A stretch of 64,000 nt of DNA from positions 1,374,501-1,438,500 of the forward strand of contig OZ059900.1 in NCBI GenBank assembly GCA_964057225.1, written 5' to 3'. This document shows positions 23,427-36,383 of the stretch, piece after piece. How positions within the stretch are numbered: the stretch's first letter is position 1; every line of letters begins with the position of its first letter. The notes under the pieces are model-generated. The model was not told where the DNA came from. It did no database searches and saw only the letters and a program-made list of their open reading frames with translations. Made by a program: the position numbers and the translations under genes. This DNA comes from Auanema rhodensis. Taxonomy: Eukaryota; Nematoda; Chromadorea; Rhabditida; Rhabditidae.

Positions 23427-26400
23427 TCAAACACACAATACACGAAATAAGTTTATTTTTACGAGTTTGCACTGATATTTATTCATTTTGATCAAAAAAG
23501 GTCGAAAATAGAAAGAATTTTTGAAATTTCCGAGTTTTGAGTCTAATTTGGCTAAATCGCTCATATATATGATCAAAAGCATAGTTTTACTGTCTATGAT
23601 AACAAAAGTCTTCAAATATACACTAATAATGTGTAAATCACTGAATTTCACTCAAATAGCTTTACTACACTAAGTATGGTCGTTTTTATGCCTTTAACAC
23701 CATATACTCACCGATTTTTGGTACAAAATCTGTGATACTCGTAAATTTTGATCATATTCGTTAAGATTTGAGAATCAAACATACAATACACAAAATCAGT
23801 CTATTTTTATGAGCTTGCACTGATATATATTCATTTTGATCAAAAAAGGTCGAAAATAGAAAGAATTTTTGAAATTTCCGAGTTTTGAGTCTAATTTGGC
23901 TAAATCGCTCATATATAAGATCAGAAGCATAGTTTTATTGTCTATGACAACAAAAATCATCAATTAAACGCTAGTGATATTTAAATACTGATTTTCGCTC
24001 AAATAGCATTACTACACTAAGTATGGTCGTTTTTATGCCTTTAACACCATATACTCACCGATTTTTGGTACAAAATCTGTAATACTCGTAAATTTTGATC
24101 ATATTCGGTGAGATTCGAGAATCAAACACACAATACACGAAATAAATTTATTTTGACGAGTTTGCACTGATATTTATTCATTCTGATCAAAAAAGGTCGA
24201 AAATAGAAAGAATTTTTGAATTTTCCGAGTTTTGAGTCCAATTGGGCTAAATCGCTCATATATATGATCAAAAGCATAGTTTTACTGTCTATGATAACAA
24301 AAGTCTTCAAATATACACTAATAATGATTAAATCACTGAATTTCACTCAAATAGCATTACTACACTAAGTATGGTCGTTTTTATGCCTTTAACACCATAT
24401 ACTCACCGATTTTTGGTACAAAATCTGTGATACTCGTAAATTTTGATCATATTCGGTGAGATTCGAGAATCGAACACACAATACACGAAATAAGTCTATT
24501 TTTACGAGTTTGCACTGATATTTATTCATTTTGATCAAAAAAGGTCGAAAATAGAAAGAATTTTTGAAATTTCCGAGTTTTGAGTCTAATTTGGCTAAAT
24601 CGCTCATATATATGATCAAAAGCATAGTTTTACTGTCTATGATAACAAAAGTCTTCAAATATACACTAATAATGTGTAAATCACTGAATTTCACTCAAAT
24701 AGCTTTACTACACTAAGTATGGTCGTTTTTATGCCTTTAACACCATATACTCACCGATTTTTGGTACAAAATCTGTAATACTCGTAAATTTCGATCATAT
24801 TCGTTAAGATTCGAGAATCAAACACACAATACACGAAATAAGTTTATTTTTACCAGTTTGCACTGATATTTATTCATTTTGATCAAAAAAGGTCGAAAAT
24901 AGAAAGAATTTTTGAATTTTCCGAGTTTTGAGTCCAATTGGGCTAAATCGCTCATATATATGATCAAAAGCATAGTTTCACTGTCTATGATAACAAAAGT
25001 CTTCAAATATACACTAGTAATGATTAAATCACTGAATTTCACTCAAATAGCTTTACTACACTAAGTATGGTCGTTTTTATGCCTTTAACACCATATACTC
25101 ACCGATTTTTGGTACAAAATCTGTGATACTCGTAAATTTTGATCATATTCGGTGAGATTCGAAAATCAAACACACAATACACGAAATAAGTTTATTTTTA
25201 CAAGTTTGCACTGATATTTATTCATTTTGATCAAAAAAGGTCGAAAATAGAAAGAATTTTTGAAATTTCCGAGTTTTGAGTCTAATTTGGCTAAATCGCT
25301 CATATATATGATCAAAAGCATAGTTTTATTGTCTATAACAACAAAAGTCATCAATTAAACGCTAGTGATGTTTAAATACTGAATTTCGCTCAAATAGCAT
25401 TACTACACTAAGTATGGTCGTTTTTATGCCTTTAACACCATATACTCACCGATTTTTGGTACAAAATCTGTAATACTCGTAAATTTTGATCATATTTGTT
25501 AAGATTTGAGAATCAAACATACAATACACAAAATCAATCTATTTTTATGAGCTTGCACTGATATATATTCATTTTGATCAAAAAAGGTCGAAAATAGAAA
25601 GAATTTTTGAAATTTCCGAGTTTTGATTCTAATTTGGCTAAATCGCTCATATATAAGATCAGAAGCATAGTTTTATTGTCTATGACAACAAAAATCATCA
25701 ATTAAACGCTAGTGATATTTAAATACTGATTTTCGCTCAAATAGCATTACTACACTAAGTATGGTCGTTTTTATGCCTTTAACACCATATACTCACCGAT
25801 TTTTGGTACAAAATCTGTAATACTCGTAAATTTTGATCATATTCGTTAAGATTTGAAAATCAAACACACAATAAACAAAATCAGTCTATTTTTATGAGTT
25901 TGCACTGATATATATTCATTTTGATCAAAAAAGGTCGAAAATAGAAAGAATTTTTGAATTTTCCGAGTTTTGAGTCCAATTGGGCTAAATCGCTCATATA
26001 TATAATCAAAAGCATAGTTTTACTGTCTATGATAACAAAAGTCATCAATTAAACGCTAGTGATGTTTAAATACTGATTTTCGCTCAAATAGCATTACTAC
26101 ACTAAGTATGGTCGTTTTTATGCCTTTAACACCATATACTCACCGATTTTTGGTACAAAATCTGTGATACTCGTAAATTTTGATCATATTCGGTGAGATT
26201 CGAGAATCAAACACACAATACACGAAATAAGTTTATTTTTATGAGTTTGCACTGATATATATTCATTTTGATCAAAAAAGGTCGAAAATAGAAAGAATTT
26301 TTGAATTTTCCGAGTTTTGAGTCTAATTTGGCTAAATCGCTCATATATATGATCAAAAGCATAGTTTTATTGTCTATAACAACAAAAGTCATCAATTAAA

Positions 26401-27697
26401 CGCTAGTGATGTTTAAATACTGAATTTCGCTCAAATAGCATTACTACACTAAGTATGGTCGTTTTTATGCCTTTAACACCATATACTCACCGATTTTTGG
26501 TACAAAATCTGTAATACTCGTAAATTTTGATCATATTCGTTAAGATTTGAGAATCAAACACACAATACACGAAATAAGTTTATTTTGACGAGTTTGCACT
26601 GATATTTATTCATTTTGATCAAAAAAGGTCGAAAATAGAAAGAATTTTTGAATTTTCCGAGTTTTGAGTCCAATTGGGCTAAATCGCTCATATATATGAT
26701 CAAAAGCATAGTTTTACTGTCTATGATAACAAAAGTCTTCAAATATACACTAATAATGATTAAATCACTGAATTTCACTCAAATAGCATTACTACACTAA
26801 GTATGGTCGTTTTTATGCCTTTAACACCATATACTCACCGATTTTTGGTACAAAATCTGTGATACTCGTAAATTTTGATCATATTCGGTGAGATTCGAGA
26901 ATCGAACACACAATACACGAAATAAGTCTATTTTTACGAGTTTGCACTGATATTTATTCATTTTGATCAAAAAAGGTCGAAAATAGAAAGAATTTTTGAA
27001 ATTTCCGAGTTTTGAGTCTAATTTGGCTAAATCGCTCATATATATGATCAAAAGCATAGTTTTACTGTCTATGATAACAAAAGTCTTCAAATATACACTA
27101 ATAATGTGTAAATCACTGAATTTCACTCAAATAGCTTTACTACACTAAGTATGGTCGTTTTTATGCCTTTAACACCATATACTCACCGATTTTTGGTACA
27201 AAATCTGTAATACTCGTAAATTTCGATCATATTCGTTAAGATTCGAGAATCAAACACACAATACACGAAATAAGTTTATTTTTACCAGTTTGCACTGATA
27301 TTTATTCATTTTGATCAAAAAAGGTCGAAAATAGAAAGAATTTTTGAATTTTCCGAGTTTTGAGTCCAATTGGGCTAAATCGCTCATATATATGATCAAA
27401 AGCATAGTTTCACTGTCTATGATAACAAAAGTCTTCAAATATACACTAGTAATGATTAAATCACTGAATTTCACTCAAATAGCTTTACTACACTAAGTAT
27501 GGTCGTTTTTATGCCTTTAACACCATATACTCACCGATTTTTGGTACAAAATCTGTGATACTCGTAAATTTTGATCATATTCGGTGAGATTCGAGAATCA
27601 AACACACAATACACGAAATAAGTTTATTTTTACGAGTTTGCACTGATATTTATTCATTTTGATCAAAAAAGGTCGAAAATAGAAAGAATTTTTGAAA

Positions 27698-30600
27698 TTT
27701 CCGAGTTTTGAGTCCAATTGGGCTAAATCGCTCATATATATAATCAAAAGCATAGTTTTACTGTCTATGATAACAAAAGTCATCAATTAAACGCTAGTGA
27801 TGTTTAAATACTGATTTTCGCTCAAATAGCATTACTACACTAAGTATGGTCGTTTTTATGCCTTTAACACCATATACTCACCGATTTTTGGTACAAAATC
27901 TGTGATACTCGTAAATTTTGATCATATTCGGTGAGATTCGAGAATCAAACACACAATACACGAAATAAGTTTATTTTTATGAGTTTGCACTGATATATAT
28001 TCATTTTGATCAAAAAAGGTCGAAAATAGAAAGAATTTTTGAATTTTCCGAGTTTTGAGTCTAATTTGGCTAAATCGCTCATATATATGATCAAAAGCAT
28101 AGTTTTATTGTCTATAACAACAAAAGTCATCAATTAAACGCTAGTGATGTTTAAATACTGAATTTCGCTCAAATAGCATTACTACACTAAGTATGGTCGT
28201 TTTTATGCCTTTAACACCATATACTCACCGATTTTTGGTACAAAATCTGTAATACTCGTAAATTTTGATCATATTCGTTAAGATTTGAGAATCAAACATA
28301 CAATACACAAAATCAGTCTATTTTTATGAGCTTGCACTGATATATATTCATTTTGATCAAAAAAGGTCGAAAATAGAAAGAATTTTTGAAATTTCCGAGT
28401 TTTGAGTCTAATTTGGCTAAATCGCTCATATATAAGATCAGAAGCATAGTTTTATTGTCTATGACAACAAAAATCATCAATTAAACGCTAGTGATATTTA
28501 AATACTGATTTTCGCTCAAATAGCATTACTACACTAAGTATGGTCGTTTTTATGCCTTTAACACCATATACTCACCGATTTTTGGTACAAAATCTGTAAT
28601 ACTCGTAAATTTTGATCATATTCGTTAAGATTTGAAAATCAAACACACAATAAACAAAATCAGTCTATTTTTATGAGTTTGCACTGATATATATTCATTT
28701 TGATCAAAAAAGGTCGAAAATAGAAAGAATTTTTGAATTTTCCGAGTTTTGAGTCCAATTGGGCTAAATCGCTCATATATATAATCAAAAGCATAGTTTT
28801 ACTGTCTATGATAACAAAAGTCATCAATTAAACGCTAGTGATGTTTAAATACTGATTTTCGCTCAAATAGCATTACTACACTAAGTATGGTCGTTTTTAT
28901 GCCTTTAACACCATATACTCACCGATTTTTGGTACAAAATCTGTGATACTCGTAAATTTTGATCATATTCGGTGAGATTCGAGAATCAAACACACAATAC
29001 ACGAAATAAGTTTATTTTTACGAGTTTGCACTGATATTTATTCATTTTGATCAAAAAAGGTCGAAAATAGAAAGAATTTTTGAAATTTCCGAGTTTTGAG
29101 TCTAATTTGGCTAAATCGCTCATATATATGATCAAAAGCATAGTTTTATTGTCTATGACAACAAAAGTCATCAATTAAACGCTAGTGATGTTTACATACT
29201 GAATTTCGCTCAAGTAGCATTACTACACTAAGTATGGTCGTTTTTATGCCTTTAACACCATATACTCACCGATTTTTGGTACAAAATCTGTAATACTCGT
29301 AAATTTTGATCATATTCGGTGAGATTCGAGAATCAAACACACAATACACGAAATAAGTTTATTTTGACGAGTTTGCACTGATATTTATTCATTTTGATCA
29401 AAAAAGGTCGAAAATAGAAAGAATTTTTGAATTTTCCGAGTTTTGAGTCCAATTGGGCTAAATCGCTCATATATATGATCAAAAGCATAGTTTTACTGTC
29501 TATGATAACAAAAGTCTTCAAATATACACTAATAATGATTAAATCACTGAATTTCACTCAAATAGCATTACTACACTAAGTATGGTCGTTTTTATGCCTT
29601 TAACACCATATACTCACCGATTTTTGGTACAAAATCTGTAATACTCGTAAATTTTGATCATATTCGGTGAGATTCGAGAATCAAACACACAATACACGAA
29701 ATAAGTTTATTTTGACGAGTTTGCACTGATATTTATTCATTTTGATCAAAAAAGGTCGAAAATAGAAAGAATTTTTGAATTTTCCGAGTTTTGAGTCCAA
29801 TTGGGCTAAATCGCTCATATATATGATCAAAAGCATAGTTTTACTGTCTATGATAACAAAAGTCTTCAAATATACACTAATAATGATTAAATCACTGAAT
29901 TTCATTCAAATAGCATTACTACACTAAGTATGGTCGTTTTTATGCCTTTAACACCATATACTCACCGATTTTTGGTACAAAATCTGTGATACTCGTAAAT
30001 TTTGATCATATTCGGTGAGATTCGAGAATCGCACATACAATACACGAAATAAGTCTATTTTTACGAGTTTGCACTGATATTTATTCATTTTGATCAAAAA
30101 AGGTCGAAAATAGAAAGAATTTTTGAAATTTCCGAGTTTTGAGTCTAATTTGGCTAAATCGCTCATATATATGATCAAAAGCATAGTTTTACTGTCTATG
30201 ATAACAAAAGTCTTCAAATATACACTAATAATGTGTAAATCACTGAATTTCACTCAAATAGCTTTACTACACTAAGTATGGTCGTTTTTATGCCTTTAAC
30301 ACCATATACTCACCGATTTTTGGTACAAAATCTGTAATACTCGTAAATTTCGATCATATTCGTTAAGATTCGAGAATCAAACACACAATACACGAAATAA
30401 GTTTATTTTTACCAGTTTGCACTGATATTTATTCATTTTGATCAAAAAAGGTCGAAAATAGAAAGAATTTTTGAATTTTCCGAGTTTTGAGTCCAATTGG
30501 GCTAAATCGCTCATATATATGATCAAAAGCATAGTTTCACTGTCTATGATAACAAAAGTCTTCAAATATACACTAGTAATGATTAAATCACTGAATTTCA

Positions 30601-31378
30601 CTCAAATAGCTTTACTACACTAAGTATGGTCGTTTTTATGCCTTTAACACCATATACTCACCGATTTTTGGTACAAAATCTGTGATACTCGTAAATTTTG
30701 ATCATATTCGGTGAGATTCGAGAATCAAACACACAATACACGAAATAAGTTTATTTTTACGAGTTTGCACTGATATTTATTCATTTTGATCAAAAAAGGT
30801 CGAAAATAGAAAGAATTTTTGAAATTTCCGAGTTTTGAGTCTAATTTGGCTAAATCGCTCATATATATGATCAAAAGCATAGTTTTACTGTCTATGATAA
30901 CAAAAGTCTTCAAATATACACTAATAATGTGTAAATCACTGAATTTCACTCAAATAGCTTTACTACACTAAGTATGGTCGTTTTTATGCCTTTAACACCA
31001 TATACTCACCGATTTTTGGTACAAAATCTGTGATACTCGTAAATTTTGATCATATTCGTTAAGATTTGAGAATCAAACATACAATACACAAAATCAGTCT
31101 ATTTTTATGAGCTTGCACTGATATATATTCATTTTGATCAAAAAAGGTCGAAAATAGAAAGAATTTTTGAAATTTCCGAGTTTTGAGTCTAATTTGGCTA
31201 AATCGCTCATATATAAGATCAGAAGCATAGTTTTATTGTCTATGACAACAAAAATCATCAATTAAACGCTAGTGATATTTAAATACTGATTTTCGCTCAA
31301 ATAGCATTACTACACTAAGTATGGTCGTTTTTATGCCTTTAACACCATATACTCACCGATTTTTGGTACAAAATCTGT
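27698..31378 (+). repeat. Higher-order unit C, incomplete third copy
   Basis: This block matches B 12,167 bases upstream, but lacks the rare variants A and B share: 29678 is G where 17511 and 4300 are A, 31111 is G where 18944 and 5733 are C, and the ATG variant of 17095 is absent. It has its own changes, such as C at 29195 and ATTCAAAT near 29904. The match stops at 31379 (A where 19212 has G), after which the array follows a different part of the unit. Confidence 0.87.
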
Positions 31379-34300
31379 AATACTCGTAAATTTTGATCAT
31401 ATTCGGTGAGATTCGAGAATCAAACACACAATACACGAAATAAGTTTATTTTGACGAGTTTGCACTGATATTTATTCATTTTGATCAAAAAAGGTCGAAA
31501 ATAGAAAGAATTTTTGAATTTTCCGAGTTTTGAGTCCAATTGGGCTAAATCGCTCATATATATGACCAAAGCATAGTTTTACTGTCTATGATAACAAAAG
31601 TCTTCAAATATACACTAATAATGATTAAATCACTGAATTTCACTCAAATAGCATTACTACACTAAGTATGGTCGTTTTTATGCCTTTAACACCATATACT
31701 CACCGATTTTTGGTACAAAATCTGTGATACTCGTAAATTTTGATCATATTCGTTAAGATTTGAGAATCAAACATACAATACACAAAATCAGTCTATTTTT
31801 ATGAGCTTGCACTGATATATATTCATTTTGATCAAAAAAGGTCGAAAATAGAAAGAATTTTTGAATTTTCCGAGTTTTGAGTCCAATTGGGCTAAATCGC
31901 TCATATATATGATCAAAAGCATAGTTTTACTGTCTATGATAACAAAAGTCTTCAAATATACACTAATAATGTGTAAATCACTGAATTTCACTCAAATAGC
32001 TTTACTACACTAAGTATGGTCGTTTTTATGCCTTTAACACCATATACTCACCGATTTTTGGTACAAAATCTGTAATACTCGTAAATTTCGATCATATTCG
32101 TTAAGATTCGAGAATCAAACACACAATACACGAAATAAGTTTATTTTTACCAGTTTGCACTGATATTTATTCATTTTGATCAAAAAAGGTCGAAAATAGA
32201 AAGAATTTTTGAATTTTCCGAGTTTTGAGTCCAATTGGGCTAAATCGCTCATATATATGATCAAAAGCATAGTTTCACTGTCTATGATAACAAAAGTCTT
32301 CAAATATACACTAGTAATGATTAAATCACTGAATTTCACTCAAATAGCTTTACTACACTAAGTATGGTCGTTTTTATGCCTTTAACACCATATACTCACC
32401 GATTTTTGGTACAAAATCTGTAATACTCGTAAATTTTGATCATATCCGTTAAGATTCGAGAATCAAACACACAATACACGAAATAAGTTTATTTTTACGA
32501 GTTTGCACTGATATTTATTCATTTTGATCAAAAAAGGTCGAAAATAGAAAGAATTTTTGAATTTTCCGAGTTTTGAGTCCAATTGGGCTAAATCGCTCAT
32601 ATATATGATCAAAAGCATAGTTTCACTGTCTATGATAACAAAAGTCTTCAAATATACACTAGTAATGATTAAATCACTGAATTTCACTCAAATAGCATTA
32701 CTACACTAAGTATGGTCGTTTTTATGCCTTTAACACCATATACTCACCGATTTTTGGTACAAAATCTGTAATACTTGTAAATTTTGATCATATTCGTTAA
32801 GATTTGAGAATCAAACACATAATACACGAAATAAGTCTTTTTTTACAAGTTTGCACTGATATTTATTCATTTTGATCAAAAAAGGTCGAAAATAGAAAGA
32901 ATTTTTGAAATTTCCGAGTTTTGAGTCCAATTTGGCTAAATCGCTCATATATATGATCAAAAGCATAGTTCTATTGTCTATAACAACAAAAGTCTTTAAT
33001 TAAACGCTAGTGATGTTTTAATACTGAATTTCGCTCAAATAGCATTACTACACTAAGTATGGTCGTTTTTATGCCTTTAACACCATATACTCACCGATTT
33101 TTGGTACAAAATCTGTAATACTTGTAAATTTTGATCATATTCGTTAAGATTCGAGAATCAAACACACAATACACGAAATAAGTTTATTTTTACAAGTTTG
33201 CACTGATATTTATTCATTTTGATCAAAAAAGGTCGAAAATAGAAAGAATTTTTGAAATTTCCGAGTTTTGAGTCTAATTTGGCTAAATCGCTCATATATA
33301 TGATCAAAAGCATAGTTTTATTGTCTATAACAACAAAAGTCATCAATTAAACGCTAGTGATGTTTAAATACTGAATTTCGCTCAAATAGCATTACTACAC
33401 TAAGTATGGTCGTTTTTATGCCTTTAACACCATATACTCACCGATTTTTGGTACAAAATCTGTAATACTCGTAAATTTTGATCATATTTGTTAAGATTTG
33501 AGAATCAAACATACAATACACAAAATCAATCTATTTTTATGAGCTTGCACTGATATATATTCATTTTGATCAAAAAAGGTCGAAAATAGAAAGAATTTTT
33601 GAAATTTCCGAGTTTTGAGTCTAATTTGGCTAAATCGCTCATATATAAGATCAGAAGCATAGTTTTATTGTCTATGACAACAAAAATCATCAATTAAACG
33701 CTAGTGATATTTAAATACTGATTTTCGCTCAAATAGCATTACTACACTAAGTATGGTCGTTTTTATGCCTTTAACACCATATACTCACCGATTTTTGGTA
33801 CAAAATCTGTAATACTCGTAAATTTTGATCATATTCGTTAAGATTTGAAAATCAAACACACAATAAACAAAATCAGTCTATTTTTATGAGTTTGCACTGA
33901 TATATATTCATTTTGATCAAAAAAGGTCGAAAATAGAAAGAATTTTTGAATTTTCCGAGTTTTGAGTCCAATTGGGCTAAATCGCTCATATATATAATCA
34001 AAAGCATAGTTTTACTGTCTATGATAACAAAAGTCATCAATTAAACGCTAGTGATGTTTAAATACTGATTTTCGCTCAAATAGCATTACTACACTAAGTA
34101 TGGTCGTTTTTATGCCTTTAACACCATATACTCACCGATTTTTGGTACAAAATCTGTGATACTCGTAAATTTTGATCATATTCGGTGAGATTCGAGAATC
34201 AAACACACAATACACGAAATAAGTTTATTTTTATGAGTTTGCACTGATATATATTCATTTTGATCAAAAAAGGTCGAAAATAGAAAGAATTTTTGAATTT

Positions 34301-36077
34301 TCCGAGTTTTGAGTCTAATTTGGCTAAATCGCTCATATATATGATCAAAAGCATAGTTTTATTGTCTATAACAACAAAAGTCATCAATTAAACGCTAGTG
34401 ATATTTAAATACTGATTTTCGCTCAAATAGCATTACTACACTAAGTATGGTCGTTTTTATGCCTTTAACACCATATACTCACCGATTTTTGGTACAAAAT
34501 CTGTAATACTCGTAAATTTTGATCATATTCGTTAAGATTTGAAAATCAAACACACAATAAACAAAATCAGTCTATTTTTATGAGTTTGCACTGATATATA
34601 TTCATTTTGATCAAAAAAGGTCGAAAATAGAAAGAATTTTTGAATTTTCCGAGTTTTGAGTCTAATTTGGCTAAATCGCTCATATATATGATCAAAAGCA
34701 TAGTTTTACTGTCTATGATAACAAAAGTCTTCAAATATACACTAATAATGATTAAATCACTGAATTTCACTCAAATAGCATTACTACACTAAGTATGGTC
34801 GTTTTTATGCCTTTAACACCATATACTCACCGATTTTTGGTACAAAATCTGTGATACTCGTAAATTTTGATCATATTCGGTGAGATTCGAGAATCGAACA
34901 CACAATACACGAAATAAGTCTATTTTTACGAGTTTGCACTGATATTTATTCATTTTGATCAAAAAAGGTCGAAAATAGAAAGAATTTTTGAAATTTCCGA
35001 GTTTTGAGTCTAATTTGGCTAAATCGCTCATATATATGATCAAAAGCATAGTTTTACTGTCTATGATAACAAAAGTCTTCAAATATACACTAATAATGTG
35101 TAAATCACTGAATTTCACTCAAATAGCTTTACTACACTAAGTATGGTCGTTTTTATGCCTTTAACACCATATACTCACCGATTTTTGGTACAAAATCTGT
35201 AATACTCGTAAATTTCGATCATATTCGTTAAGATTCGAGAATTAAACACACAATACACGAAATAAGTTTATTTTTACCAGTTTGCACTGATATTTATTCA
35301 TTTTGATCAAAAAAGGTCGAAAATAGAAAGAATTTTTGAATTTTCCGAGTTTTGAGTCCAATTGGGCTAAATCGCTCATATATATGATCAAAAGCATAGT
35401 TTCACTGTCTATGATAACAAAAGTCTTCAAATATACACTAGTAATGATTAAATCACTGAATTTCACTCAAATAGCTTTACTACACTAAGTATGGTCGTTT
35501 TTATGCCTTTAACACCATATACTCACCGATTTTTGGTACAAAATCTGTGATACTCGTAAATTTTGATCATATTCGGTGAGATTCGAGAATCAAACACACA
35601 ATACACGAAATAAGTTTATTTTTACGAGTTTGCACTGATATTTATTCATTTTGATCAAAAAAGGTCGAAAATAGAAAGAATTTTTGAAATTTCCGAGTTT
35701 TGAGTCTAATTTGGCTAAATCGCTCATATATATGATCAAAAGCATAGTTTTACTGTCTATGATAACAAAAGTCTTCAAATATACACTAATAATGTGTAAA
35801 TCACTGAATTTCACTCAAATAGCTTTACTACACTAAGTATGGTCGTTTTTATGCCTTTAACACCATATACTCACCGATTTTTGGTACAAAATCTGTGATA
35901 CTCGTAAATTTTGATCATATTCGTTAAGATTTGAGAATCAAACATACAATACACAAAATCAGTCTATTTTTATGAGCTTGCACTGATATATATTCATTTT
36001 GATCAAAAAAGGTCGAAAATAGAAAGAATTTTTGAAATTTCCGAGTTTTGAGTCTAATTTGGCTAAATCGCTCATAT
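31379..36077 (+). repeat. Mosaic stretch after unit C
   Basis: Pieces here match the long unit in a different register. 31420-32114 follows 24122 (offset about 7,298). Two monomers at 32463 and 32811 have no counterpart there: one has CATATCCGTTAAG, the other a T7 run. 33158-34387 then follows 25166 (offset 7,992). 34894 and 35242 follow 26902 and 27250, and 35590 and 35938 follow 23427 and 23775. A T at 35242 (GAATTAAAC) is a private change. Confidence 0.8.
31562..31576 (+). repeat. Private one-base deletion in a monomer
   Basis: TATGACCAAAGC replaces the usual TATGATCAAAAGC: one substitution and one lost A. It removes GATC motif 3 in this copy and shortens it by one base. Confidence 0.8.
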
Positions 36078-36090
36078 GCACTGATATTTA
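36061..36090 (+). repeat. Broken monomer: junction of a deletion
   Basis: The sequence runs GCTCATAT and then directly GCACTGAT. These two landmarks normally lie about 250 bases apart in the next monomer. The GCACTGAT landmarks are at 35980 and 36078, 98 bases apart instead of 347/348; the next, at 36426, is back in period. The left part is of the GAGCTTGC type, the right part of the CACTAGTAATG type. At most one base (T) is shared at the join, so it looks like end joining and not in-register exchange. Whole monomers may have been lost too. Confidence 0.92.
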
Positions 36091-36383
36091 TTCATTTTGA
36101 TCAAAAAAGGTCGAAAATAGAAAGAATTTTTGAATTTTCCGAGTTTTGAGTCCAATTGGGCTAAATCGCTCATATATATGATCAAAAGCATAGTTTCACT
36201 GTCTATGATAACAAAAGTCTTCAAATATACACTAGTAATGATTAAATCACTGAATTTCACTCAAATAGCTTTACTACACTAAGTATGGTCGTTTTTATGC
36301 CTTTAACACCATATACTCACCGATTTTTGGTACAAAATCTGTGATACTCGTAAATTTTGATCATATTCGGTGAGATTCGAGAA

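Larger units (their letters stand above)
15531..27697 (+). repeat. Higher-order unit B, 35 monomers, 12,167 bp
   Basis: B repeats A with one trimer fewer (a single copy at 22383-23426 where A has two). By eye the two differ otherwise only by scattered single bases, such as T at 25627 in B against G at 13460 in A, and T at 16307 in B against C at 3096 in A. B is followed directly by a partial third copy. The start is set by the A/B match; B and C also match upstream of it. Confidence 0.9.
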
